A stretch of DNA of 64,000 bases. Source: Dehalococcoidia bacterium (GTDB lineage Bacteria; Chloroflexota; Dehalococcoidia; Tepidiformales; Tepidiformaceae). The number at the start of each line of letters is the position of its first letter. Position 1 is the first letter of the stretch. Position numbers and translations under genes: made by a program. Where the stretch lies: the NCBI GenBank assembly GCA_020850615.1, contig JADZEI010000022.1, positions 1-64,000 of the forward strand, written 5' to 3'. This document shows positions 1 to 7,189 of this stretch, piece after piece. Below the pieces are notes generated by a model that was not told the DNA's origin, searched no databases, and saw nothing but the letters and a program-made list of their open reading frames with translations.

Positions 1-72
1 CACCACGTCCGCCCGGTACTCCGGCGTGAACGACCGCCGTCGCCGGCGTCCCTTGCTCTCCGTTTCTGACAT
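1..72 (-). CDS. IS3-type transposase OrfA, N-terminal fragment cut by window edge
   Basis: The reverse complement of bases 72 to 1 reads as an open 24-codon start of a protein beginning MSETESKGRRRRR and continuing SFTPEYRADVV. A basic stretch followed by (R/F)(S/T)PE(Y/F)(K/R)A.VV is the usual start of the helix-turn-helix OrfA proteins of IS3-family insertion sequences. A purine-rich ribosome binding site (GGAGAAGG) sits directly before the ATG and a second GGGGAGG a little further up. The gene runs off the left edge, so OrfB, the frameshift site and the far IS end cannot be seen. It could alternatively be a solitary HTH protein or a decayed copy. Seen: the reading frame and start; known: the family motif; inferred: an intact IS beyond the edge. 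Confidence 0.6.
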   Translation of the reverse strand, partial: MSETESKGRRRRRSFTPEYRADVV

Positions 73-118
73 CCTTCTCCGACCTCCCCGGTCATCTTGG
101 ATGTCCGCCATTTCGGGG
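73..118 (-). mobile_element. Probable left end of the IS3-like element
   Basis: Between the OrfA start and about base 118 the minus strand begins TGCCCCGAAATGGCGGACAT, compatible with the TG-initiated terminal inverted repeats of IS3-family elements. The matching right end lies outside the window, so the exact boundary and any target duplication cannot be checked. Confidence 0.35.
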
Positions 119-340
119 CAAGCCCAGAGCGCTGCGCGGGGGCCTTGACCATTCATGACGAGCTCGCCCCGTGGAGGCGCGTCGCGGGCGCTGGTTCGCA
201 CATGCGGAGCCGGGCGAGAAATGGGCTATGGGGCCGGAACACGCGGCCGTAGGGAAGGCCGCACCGTGCGACGGGGGCGGCGCAGAGCGCTCGACGCGGG
301 TCAGGCCTGCGTAAACCGTGAATCGTGAACCGTGAATTGA
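119..340. other. Intergenic stretch between IS end and otsB stop
   Basis: No coding region with convincing composition was seen here. The segment just before the otsB stop contains a short direct repeat, AACCGTGAAT, at about 314-323 and 328-337. No U-rich terminator is visible. Confidence 0.4.
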
Positions 341-1126
341 CTAGACACCCATGGCGCGGGCGATGGTTTCGAGGGCTTCGAGGGCCTCTTCGGTGTTGCG
401 GAGCATCATGTCGGCGAGCTCGATGAGCTCGGGCGGGGTTTCGGCGCCGCCGCTGACGCCGGCGAGGAGGACGTGGACGCCGGTGGGCGCGAGCTCGAGC
501 GCGGCGCGGAACATGGCCGCGTCCGTCTCGTCGTCGCCCATGGCCAGGAGAGAGTGGACCTTGTACTGGTGCGCGAGCGCGCGGAGGGCGCGGTCCTTGC
601 CGCCTTCGGCATCGGGCAGGACTTCGAGGACCATGCGGCCTTCGCGCAGCCGGAGCCCGGTGGGGAGCTCGGCGAGGGCGCGGCGGAGCTGGGGTTCGAG
701 CTCGGGCGTGAGCCGGAAGTGAAACGCCGTCGAGATCGCCTTGCGCTCGACGTGGAGGAAGGCGCTGGGCACGGCGGAGATGACGCGCTGTTCGACACGC
801 TCGAGGGCGGCGCCCAGCTTGAGCCGGTCCACGCCGGGGAGGAGCTCGGCTTCGATGCTGGGTTCGATGCCGTGGCTGCCGATGACGATGACGCCTTCGC
901 AGGGGACCATCCGGCGGGCGGTGTTCAGGTCCCGGCCCGTGATGACCGCGACGCGGGCGACGGTCGAGAGCCGGTCGAGCACGGCCAGGGTCGAGGCGGG
1001 GACGCGCGCCTCGGAGGCGTGCTCGACGATCGGCGCGAGCGTGCCGTCGAGGTCGGTGGCGATGAGGAGCGGCCCGCGCGCGGCGGCGAGGCCGCGGAAC
1101 TGCTCGATGGCGGTAAGGCTCAGCAC
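341..1126 (-). CDS. otsB: Trehalose-6-phosphate phosphatase
   Basis: A 261-aa HAD-superfamily phosphatase that would hydrolyse trehalose 6-phosphate to trehalose in the cytoplasm, the second step of the OtsA/OtsB pathway. The HAD nucleophile motif DLDGT lies at residues 25-29, the second motif VITGRD around 62, a SHGIE segment typical of the family follows, and the metal-binding GDDETDAAMF motif sits near residue 197. Length matches bacterial OtsB proteins (about 250-270 aa). The start codon overlaps the end of the upstream otsA gene by 7 nt, so the two are almost certainly co-transcribed and translationally coupled. A role on another sugar phosphate (for example glucosylglycerol phosphate) cannot be excluded from sequence alone, but the pairing with a GT20 synthase makes trehalose the best call. 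Confidence 0.88.
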   Translation of the reverse strand: MLSLTAIEQFRGLAAARGPLLIATDLDGTLAPIVEHASEARVPASTLAVLDRLSTVARVAVITGRDLNTARRMVPCEGVIVIGSHGIEPSIEAELLPGVDRLKLGAALERVEQRVISAVPSAFLHVERKAISTAFHFRLTPELEPQLRRALAELPTGLRLREGRMVLEVLPDAEGGKDRALRALAHQYKVHSLLAMGDDETDAAMFRAALELAPTGVHVLLAGVSGGAETPPELIELADMMLRNTEEALEALETIARAMGV

Positions 1127-2607
1127 GCGAACTCCTCCATCGCGGTCAGGAAGCGGGTGGCCCAGCCGCGGGCGTCGTTGGCCCGGACGGCGGTGACCAG
1201 GCGGCCCGAGATGCCGTGGAGCTGCTTTGCGAGCGCGGCTTCGAGCACGCGCGACATGTCGTCGGGGTCGAGGGGGTCAACCGGCACCAGCCCATCCTTT
1301 TCGTAGCCGGCGAAGGCAGCCGCGACGCCCGCGTCCTTCCCCGTGATCACCACACCCCGGGAATGTTCGGGGCGAAGCGACTGTGCCGCAACGGCCTGCA
1401 ACGGGACCAGGTTCATTCCGTCGGCGAGCGAGGAGGTGAAGACGACATCCGCCTCGCGCTGGAGCGCGATCACGCCGTCCCAGGGGATGGCCGCGCGGAG
1501 CTGGATGAAGGCGCCCCCCGCGCGCTCGGCGGCGGCGGCGCAGTGCTCCGCTTCGCGCGCGATCACGGCATCGAGCCGGCGATACGCGGGCACGCCCTGC
1601 CGGGTTGGCGCGGCCACGCCGACGTAGGTGAACTGCCGGCCGGCTTCGAAGGCGGCGGCGACCGCGCGGAGGCGCTCCGGGATGCCCTTGGTGAAGTCCG
1701 CGCGTTCGAGGCCGACGACGAGCGGCATCGCCGGGTCGATCGTCTCGCGGAGGTCGGCCGGGACGACACCGGTTTCGGCCGCGGCGACGACCTCGTCGAA
1801 GTCGATGCCGACCGGCATGGCGTGGATGTCGACACGGCGGCCGTCGATGCGGGCGCCGCCCTCGACAGGCTCGGCGCCGGCGAGCTCGGCCGCGGCCGCG
1901 ATGAAGCGCGCGACATCGGGTTCGCCCTGGAAGCCGACGACATCGGCGCCGAGGATGCCGCGCACAACCTGGGCCAGGCGGTCGCGGCCGTGTTCATCGA
2001 GAAAGTCGGACGCGACTTCGAGGTCCGGGAAGGGCGTGTGGAGGAAGAAGCCGGCGCGGCCGCCGTAGCCTGCTTCGCGCAGGGCGTTCGGGACGAGGGC
2101 GAGCTGGTAGTCGTGCACCCAGCAGGTGCGGCACTCGGGGAGCTGGCGCGCGGCCTCAGCGAAGGCACGGTTCACGCGCACGAAGGCGTCCCACTCCTCG
2201 CGGTCGGGCTCGTGCGGGGCGGGGTAGTAGTGGGTGATGGCGGGCAGGGGCTCGCGGACGAGGTGGAAAAGCGGCCAGAGGAAGCTGTTCGCGACCTGGC
2301 TGTAGTGCCCGCGCCAGGTTTCGTCGTCGAAGAAGAGGCGGCGGTGGCGGAGGGGGCCGCGGGGCGTGTCGAGCTGCTCCCAGCCGGCGGCATCGACGAA
2401 GTCGCGGTCGTAGGGACCGCGGCCGGCGCCGATCCAGGTCGTACCGCGGCCGCCCACCCAGGGGGCGATCACGGGGCGCACGGCGGCGAGGAGGCCGCCC
2501 TGCACGGCGACTGGCGCGCCGCCGGGGCCCGGCGGGGCGTCGTGGTCGAGGTAGGCCCGGTTCGCAAGGATGAGGTCCGCGGTGAGCGCCATGGGGCCAG
2601 TATCCAT
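1120..2607 (-). CDS. otsA: Trehalose-6-phosphate synthase (GT20 glycosyltransferase)
   Basis: A 495-aa GT20-family glycosyltransferase expected to join a nucleotide-activated glucose to glucose 6-phosphate. Visible family motifs are WVHDYQLALVP near residue 162, FFLHTPFP near 187, GLERADFTKGIPERL near 299 (sugar-phosphate/nucleotide binding) and a C-terminal SSLADGMNLVPLQ segment. The N-terminal glycine-poor start LILANRAYLDHD replaces the usual SNRLP motif, an oddity that may affect the acceptor loop. Two starts are possible 15 nt apart (2607 and 2592), each directly preceded by ATACTGGCCCC. The upstream one has a TATACT -10 element 6 nt before it. otsB follows with a 7-nt overlap. Substrate preference (UDP- or ADP-glucose) cannot be read from the sequence. 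Confidence 0.85.
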   Translation of the reverse strand: MDTGPMALTADLILANRAYLDHDAPPGPGGAPVAVQGGLLAAVRPVIAPWVGGRGTTWIGAGRGPYDRDFVDAAGWEQLDTPRGPLRHRRLFFDDETWRGHYSQVANSFLWPLFHLVREPLPAITHYYPAPHEPDREEWDAFVRVNRAFAEAARQLPECRTCWVHDYQLALVPNALREAGYGGRAGFFLHTPFPDLEVASDFLDEHGRDRLAQVVRGILGADVVGFQGEPDVARFIAAAAELAGAEPVEGGARIDGRRVDIHAMPVGIDFDEVVAAAETGVVPADLRETIDPAMPLVVGLERADFTKGIPERLRAVAAAFEAGRQFTYVGVAAPTRQGVPAYRRLDAVIAREAEHCAAAAERAGGAFIQLRAAIPWDGVIALQREADVVFTSSLADGMNLVPLQAVAAQSLRPEHSRGVVITGKDAGVAAAFAGYEKDGLVPVDPLDPDDMSRVLEAALAKQLHGISGRLVTAVRANDARGWATRFLTAMEEFAC

Positions 2608-2619
2608 GGGGCCAGTATA
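2590..2619 (-). repeat. 15-bp tandem duplication containing -10 element and start codon of otsA
   Basis: The plus-strand sequence catggggccagtat occurs twice in a row (2590-2604 and 2605-2619), differing in one base. Read on the minus strand each copy gives (T/G)ATACT, GGCCCC, ATG. The distal copy supplies TATACT, a good -10 box 6 nt before the ATG at 2607; the proximal copy supplies GATACT before the ATG at 2592. Both ATGs are in frame, so the duplication gives two nested leaderless-type starts. Confidence 0.7.
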
Positions 2620-2708
2620 GGGTGCGGGCGGCGCGCGCCCGGGTAACGGCAGGTAACCGCGGGCGCCTGCACGGTCTCCGCGGTTCAGCGAAGATGGAGG
2701 CGGAGGCG

Positions 2709-3107
2709 ATGCCCATGGGATTCCTCGCTGGCATCATCCGGCAACGTTGCCCGCGCTGCCGCAAGGGGCCGATCTTCCGCGGACTGATGACCACGCGGGA
2801 GCGCTGCACCGTCTGCGGGCTCGTGTACCAGCGCGAGTACGGCTACTTCTACGGGGCGATGTACGCGAGTTACGCGTTCGGGCTGGTGACCACCGCGTAC
2901 TGGATCCCGATGCTGGTGTTGGGCGTGAACCCGGTGCTCGTGGTGCTCATCCCCACCGTGCATCTCATCCTCCAGATCCCCATGACATTCCGGTATTCGC
3001 GGGTCATCTGGCTCTACCTCGACCACCGTTTCGATCCGGAGGCGATGCCGGGTACCGGTGGTGGCGCAGCCGGCGGGCGGCACGAATCGCCAACAAGTTT
3101 GGGATAG
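2709..3107 (+). CDS. DUF983 family small zinc-ribbon membrane protein
   Basis: A 132-aa protein with two CxxC pairs (CPRC near residue 14 and CTVC near 34), which probably form a zinc ribbon, followed by two hydrophobic membrane segments (roughly residues 50-75 and 78-98) and the YDHRFDP-like tail LYLDHRFDP typical of DUF983 proteins. The family's biochemical role is not known; members are often found near oxidase or membrane assembly genes. The start at 2709 is chosen because GGAGGCGGAGG lies immediately before it; in-frame ATGs at 2694 and 2715 are alternatives. It diverges from otsA and is followed 32 nt later by the large regulator, on the same strand. Confidence 0.7.
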   Translation: MPMGFLAGIIRQRCPRCRKGPIFRGLMTTRERCTVCGLVYQREYGYFYGAMYASYAFGLVTTAYWIPMLVLGVNPVLVVLIPTVHLILQIPMTFRYSRVIWLYLDHRFDPEAMPGTGGGAAGGRHESPTSLG

Positions 3108-3127
3108 TATTTGCAGGTGGGCGCGAT

Positions 3128-3133
3128 TAGGAT
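3128..3133 (+). promoter_or_regulatory. Candidate -10 element (TAGGAT) for leaderless start of the BTAD regulator
   Basis: TAGGAT is followed by exactly 6 nt and then the ATG at 3140, leaving no room for a ribosome binding site. A matching -35 at 17 nt is not obvious. Confidence 0.4.
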
Positions 3134-3139
3134 GGGCGC

Positions 3140-6100
3140 ATGCATGCCACGGTGAGCGGCCGCTACGCCATTCCCCGCCAGCGGAAGTCGATGCTGGCGC
3201 GCCCCCGGCTGACGTGGAGGCTCCACGGCGCCATCGGGTCGGGACTGTCTGTGCTGCACGCGCCGGTGGGCGCTGGCAAGACGGCGCTGCTCACCGAATT
3301 CGTCCAGGACCTCGAATACAACGTCCGCTGGCTGACGCTCGATGCCTCGGCGAGCGTACCGGAGGTGTTCGCGCAGCAGCTCGCGGCGGCGCTCAACGGA
3401 GAAGCGTCTGCACCGTCGCCCGCCAGCGCGGAGAAGCCGGACGACCTGCGGGCGTACCTCGGCGCCGCCCTCCGGCTGGCGAACGAGTGCTCGGGTCTGC
3501 CGCTGCTGGTGGTGGTGGACAATGTCCACGAGGTCGCGGGGTCCGAGGCGTCGACCGACCTGCTGGGCTACCTGATCGAGAACCTCCCGGCGGGCGGCGA
3601 GGTGATCCTCTCGGGCCGCGCGATGCCGCCGCTCACGGAAGTGGAGCGCCGAATAGCCACGGGTGAGTGCCTGCTGCTCGAAAACGCGGACCTGGCCTTC
3701 ACGGAGGCGGAAATCGCGCTCCTGCTCCAGGAAGGCAGCGAGCTGCGGCCGTCGGACATCCTCGCGGCGACGCGGGGCTGGCCCTCGGGCGTGATGGCGC
3801 TGCTCGCGGGCGGCATCCCGGCGCCCGGCGCACCACGTACGCGGACGAGCGCGGCCTGGGAGCAGTACCTCAGCGCCGAAGTCTGGGCTTTCGTGCCAGA
3901 GGAGACGCGCGCGGCGATGATGCGGGTCGCCATCGCGCCGGCAACGTCACCGGCGCTGGGCCGCGAGCTCATCGGGCGGCCGGCGTGGGTCGAGCTGACC
4001 AACTGGCTTGCGAACCACGACTTCCTCTATGAGTCGCTACCCGGCGAGGGGATCCGGCTCAACCCGATCCTGCGGGACTTCGTCCGGCTCGAGTTCGAAC
4101 GGACCGACCCGGCCGGGTTCGAGGCATGCGTCCGCGCGGTGGTGGACTTCCTCGAAGGGGAAGACGCGCTCGCCGATGCGATCGAAGTGGCGAAGGACGG
4201 CGCGCACGTGGATGCGCTCGTGGGCCTGCTCCAGCGCCACGCGCGGTCGCTCATCCTGAAGGGCTCGTTCGTGCTGGTGGAGCGCGGGTTCACGGCGCTG
4301 CCGGCGAACGTGCTCCAAGCGAACCCCGTGCTCGACGCACTCCATGCCCGCGGCCTGGCCCACACCGGCAAGCTCGGCGAGGCGCTCGACGTGGTCGACG
4401 ACGTGCTGGCGCAGGACACGGCACCGGTGGAGGCGCGCATCCACGCGCTGCTCGCGAGGTATCGCGCGCTCCGCCTGCTGGGGCGGCCCGACCAGCTGGC
4501 CTCGGTGTTCGAAGAGGCCCGGAAGCTGGGGCCGGTGCTCGACCCGTCGCTCATCGCGGAGTTGCGTTACCACGAAGCGCACCTGGTGCTCGCTCTGGAC
4601 TCGAATTTCGATCAGGCGGAGGCGTTGCTCCAGGAAGCGCTGCGGCACTGCCGGCCCGGCCGCTCCTCGCCGCTCGACCTGCTGACGCGCTCGACGCTGG
4701 GGCAGCTGCTCGCGATGCGCGGGCAGGCGCCGGCGGCGGTGGCGGAGCTGACGGCGGCGGCCCGCGGCTGGCGGGACGTCGGCGGCTCTTCGAACCTCGG
4801 CTGGGTGCTGAACAACCTGGGCATGGCCCACGTCTCCGTCGGCGACTTCCAGAGCGCGGCTTCAGCGCTGGAAGCGGCGCGCGAGGAAGGACAGTCCTGC
4901 GAGAACACGCGCAACCTCGCGTACGCGACGGCGTCGCTGGGCGATGCGGAGCTGGCGCTGGGGCACTACGAGAAGGCGAAGAACTGTTTCGAAGAAGCGA
5001 TCCGGATGTGCTCAGAGGAAGTTCCGGACGAGTCGCTCGCGTCGCTTTCGATCGCGGGGCTCGCGGGGGCGCTGCTGGGCCAGGGGGACGTGCGCGAGGC
5101 GGACTACTTCATCCAGCGCGCGCTCCACATCGCCGAGACGCTGGGGAACCCGTACGAATTCGGGACCTGCCTGGTGCAGCACGCGGCGATCGCCTCGGCA
5201 GCGCAGGACCATTCGACCGCAATCTCGGCGGCGCGGCGCGCGATCGGGCTGTTCAAATCGATCAACGGCGACGCGTCGCTCCGGGTCGCGTACTACCGGC
5301 TGGCGATCTGCCAGTTCCGGGCGAACCGGCGGGGCGAAGCCCAGACGACGCTCCAGGAGCTCGTGCCGCATATCACCGAGCCGTGGCAGCTGGCGGCGTT
5401 CCTGCCGGCGGTGCGCGAACAGCCGATGTTCGCGCAGTGGGTCGCGAGCCGCGGCTTCCTGGGCCCGAACTTTCGCAGCGTGCTTGATAACCATGACTTC
5501 CATGCGCCGGACGACGAGGACGAAGACGCAGCCGAGGGCACGTCGCGGCTGCCGCGCGTGGTCGCGAAGAGCCTGGGGCACCTGCGGGTGACCGTGTCGG
5601 GCCGGGACGTGAGCGACGAGGCCTGGGCCAGCGCGCGCGCCAAGGAGCTCTTCTTCCTCTTCCTTGCGAACCCGGACGGGCTGCGCAAGGAAGAGGCGGT
5701 GGAACGGCTGTACCCCGACATCGAAGCCGCGAAGTGCAACAGCGTCTTCCATTCGAACCTGTACCGCATCCGGCGGGCGCTCTACCAGGACAGCGTGGTC
5801 AAGCGCGACGGCGCCTACATGCTCAACCCGGACGGCGAGTTCGACTGGGACGTCGACCGGTTCGAGGACCTGTACGAGCGGGCGACGCGCATGCCTGCGG
5901 GCTCGGACGAACGGGCGAACCTCTACCGCAAGGCGCTCGAGCTCTACCGCGGGCCGTTCGCGGAAGCGTTCTATTCCGAATGGGCCGAGACCGTTCGGCA
6001 GCGGACCGAGGAGACGGCCTGCACGGCGATGTCGACGCTGGCGGGCTTCTACGCCGGGCGGGACGACTTCGAGGCAGCGGCTGGTGTGCTGCAGCGGCTG

Positions 6101-6292
6101 CTCGAACGGAACCGGCTGAACGAAGAAGCGGCCTACCAGCTGGCGACGTACCGCGTCCGGGCGGGCAACCCGGCGGGTGCGCTCTCGTTCCTGGATGACT
6201 TCGGGCGGACGTACCGGGCGGAGCTCGGCGAAGGGCTGCCGCCGCGATTCCGGGAGCTGCGCCACCAGATCGCGTCCGGCGTGGCGGTTTAG
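3140..6292 (+). CDS. Large STAND-type regulator: AAA ATPase, TPR repeats and C-terminal BTAD/SARP domain
   Basis: A 1050-aa cytoplasmic transcriptional regulator. The N-terminal NTPase has a Walker A motif APVGAGKTALL near residues 39-49 and a Walker B-like LLVVVDNVHE near 121-131, as in MalT-type signal transduction ATPases. Residues of about 380-760 form helical TPR-like repeats (several NNLGMAH/YATASLGDAELALGHYEKA-type units, only parts quoted). The C-terminus from about residue 815 has an OmpR/SARP-like winged helix (RAKELFFLFLANPDGLRKE) and a bacterial transcriptional activator domain to the end, with NSVFHSNLYRIRRAL as its hallmark. Here the DNA-binding domain is C-terminal, unlike classic SARPs. 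The ligand and targets are unknown; the adjacent convergent DUF5317 and peptide genes are candidates. Its stop overlaps the stop of the convergent gene by 4 nt. Confidence 0.85.
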   Translation: MHATVSGRYAIPRQRKSMLARPRLTWRLHGAIGSGLSVLHAPVGAGKTALLTEFVQDLEYNVRWLTLDASASVPEVFAQQLAAALNGEASAPSPASAEKPDDLRAYLGAALRLANECSGLPLLVVVDNVHEVAGSEASTDLLGYLIENLPAGGEVILSGRAMPPLTEVERRIATGECLLLENADLAFTEAEIALLLQEGSELRPSDILAATRGWPSGVMALLAGGIPAPGAPRTRTSAAWEQYLSAEVWAFVPEETRAAMMRVAIAPATSPALGRELIGRPAWVELTNWLANHDFLYESLPGEGIRLNPILRDFVRLEFERTDPAGFEACVRAVVDFLEGEDALADAIEVAKDGAHVDALVGLLQRHARSLILKGSFVLVERGFTALPANVLQANPVLDALHARGLAHTGKLGEALDVVDDVLAQDTAPVEARIHALLARYRALRLLGRPDQLASVFEEARKLGPVLDPSLIAELRYHEAHLVLALDSNFDQAEALLQEALRHCRPGRSSPLDLLTRSTLGQLLAMRGQAPAAVAELTAAARGWRDVGGSSNLGWVLNNLGMAHVSVGDFQSAASALEAAREEGQSCENTRNLAYATASLGDAELALGHYEKAKNCFEEAIRMCSEEVPDESLASLSIAGLAGALLGQGDVREADYFIQRALHIAETLGNPYEFGTCLVQHAAIASAAQDHSTAISAARRAIGLFKSINGDASLRVAYYRLAICQFRANRRGEAQTTLQELVPHITEPWQLAAFLPAVREQPMFAQWVASRGFLGPNFRSVLDNHDFHAPDDEDEDAAEGTSRLPRVVAKSLGHLRVTVSGRDVSDEAWASARAKELFFLFLANPDGLRKEEAVERLYPDIEAAKCNSVFHSNLYRIRRALYQDSVVKRDGAYMLNPDGEFDWDVDRFEDLYERATRMPAGSDERANLYRKALELYRGPFAEAFYSEWAETVRQRTEETACTAMSTLAGFYAGRDDFEAAAGVLQRLLERNRLNEEAAYQLATYRVRAGNPAGALSFLDDFGRTYRAELGEGLPPRFRELRHQIASGVAV

Positions 6293-6879
6293 CGCGCGGC
6301 GGCGGCTTCGCGCGAATCCTGATCCGTAGTCCTGGTATTCGGCCGCAAGACGAACACGGCTGCCTGAGCGACGGCGAGAAGCACACCCCCGAAGACGACG
6401 AAGTCGCCCGCGCTGAAGATGTTCGCGCCATACCCGGGGACCATCAGCAGGAAGCGGTCTGAAAGCGGCTCGAAGCGGATGTCCTCGCGCCAGAGGATGA
6501 CGTCCTTGGAATTCGCGACCTGGCCGCCGATGTCCTGCTCCGTGATTTGCGGGAACTCACCGGAATCGCGGATGGTCTCCCAGGCGACGGGCATGAGGCC
6601 GCCGTGTGCGATGATCGGGATGACGTTCATCACGATACCGGCGGCGATGATCCAGGCGCCGATGTAGCGGCGGAAGTGGTAGGCGAGGAGGACGGCCACG
6701 CTCGTGGTGGCGAAGAAGATCGCCCGGCGGAGCATCGCCTGTCCGCCATCGTGGCCGAGCTGGCTGATGCCGAACTCCTGGACGAGGAAGACGGCGAGGA
6801 CGATTAAAAACCAACCGGGTTCGCCGAGACGCTGCAGGAGCGTTCGAGCGAACCCGGCGACATGCGAAACGGCGCGCAC
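6289..6879 (-). CDS. DUF5317 family integral membrane protein
   Basis: A 196-aa hydrophobic protein with about four membrane-spanning segments (around residues 22-40, 50-66, 72-92 and a C-terminal one near 155-178). The central stretch NVIPIIAHGGLMPV is the recognisable DUF5317 signature (N-x-x-P-x-x-x-x-G-G-x-M-P). The function of the family is unknown. It is the second gene of a short leftward unit, starting 35 nt after the stop of a 29-codon peptide gene, and meets the large BTAD regulator tail to tail with a 4-nt overlap. No soluble domain is apparent apart from a hydrophilic loop around residues 105-150. Confidence 0.7.
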   Translation of the reverse strand: MRAVSHVAGFARTLLQRLGEPGWFLIVLAVFLVQEFGISQLGHDGGQAMLRRAIFFATTSVAVLLAYHFRRYIGAWIIAAGIVMNVIPIIAHGGLMPVAWETIRDSGEFPQITEQDIGGQVANSKDVILWREDIRFEPLSDRFLLMVPGYGANIFSAGDFVVFGGVLLAVAQAAVFVLRPNTRTTDQDSREAAAAR

Positions 6880-6914
6880 GGCGTGGTCGGTGGTGGCGCG
6901 CCGAATCGGACGGC

Positions 6915-7004
6915 CTACCAGTGCTGGAAGGGGGCGACGCCGGCGCCGGCGATAACGGCAAGCGAGGCCAGAGCGAAGAGAGCGGTCATCATGCGCGACT
7001 TCAT
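6915..7004 (-). CDS. Putative 29-aa hydrophobic small protein
   Basis: A 30-codon frame on the minus strand begins MKSRMMTALFALASLAVIA and ends PFQHW. It has a strong GGAGG ribosome binding site 10 nt before the ATG, a basic N-terminus, one hydrophobic stretch of about 16 residues and a polar aromatic tail, so it looks like a secreted or membrane-inserted peptide. It precedes the DUF5317 gene by 35 nt and is probably in the same transcript. The frame continues open upstream, but without a good start or sensible composition, so the internal ATG with the Shine-Dalgarno is preferred. Function unknown. It is an inference that it is translated. Confidence 0.5.
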   Translation of the reverse strand: MKSRMMTALFALASLAVIAGAGVAPFQHW

Positions 7005-7074
7005 GGTTGTGGTACCTCCCAAGGACCCAAGCTGAATTGTCGAGCGGACAGTACCAACCGGGTTCTCACGAAAC

Positions 7075-7117
7075 TCTCGCGAGATGTATGCCGGGCGCGA
7101 ATTCTCGCGCATGCGAG
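7075..7117. promoter_or_regulatory. Two inverted-repeat operator candidates sharing a TCTCGC half-site
   Basis: Between the divergent peptide gene and the molybdopterin oxidoreductase gene there is a perfect 10-bp palindrome TCTCGCGAGA (7075-7084) and a second inverted repeat CTCGC-gcat-GCGAG (7104-7117). Both contain TCTCGC. Position in a divergent intergenic region suggests a regulator-binding site; the regulator is unknown. Confidence 0.4.
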
Positions 7118-7154
7118 CAAATACGAGGGAGAACCCTGCTGTCGGGGCTTCCGA

Positions 7155-7183
7155 TTGCGGGCGCGAAGGGCCTGCACTAGCCT
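7155..7183 (+). promoter_or_regulatory. Candidate promoter TTGCGG-17-TAGCCT for leaderless start
   Basis: TTGCGG (7155-7160) and TAGCCT (7178-7183) are 17 nt apart, and the ATG at 7190 follows the -10 box after 6 nt. No ribosome binding site precedes that ATG. Confidence 0.5.
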
Positions 7184-7189
7184 GCCTGC

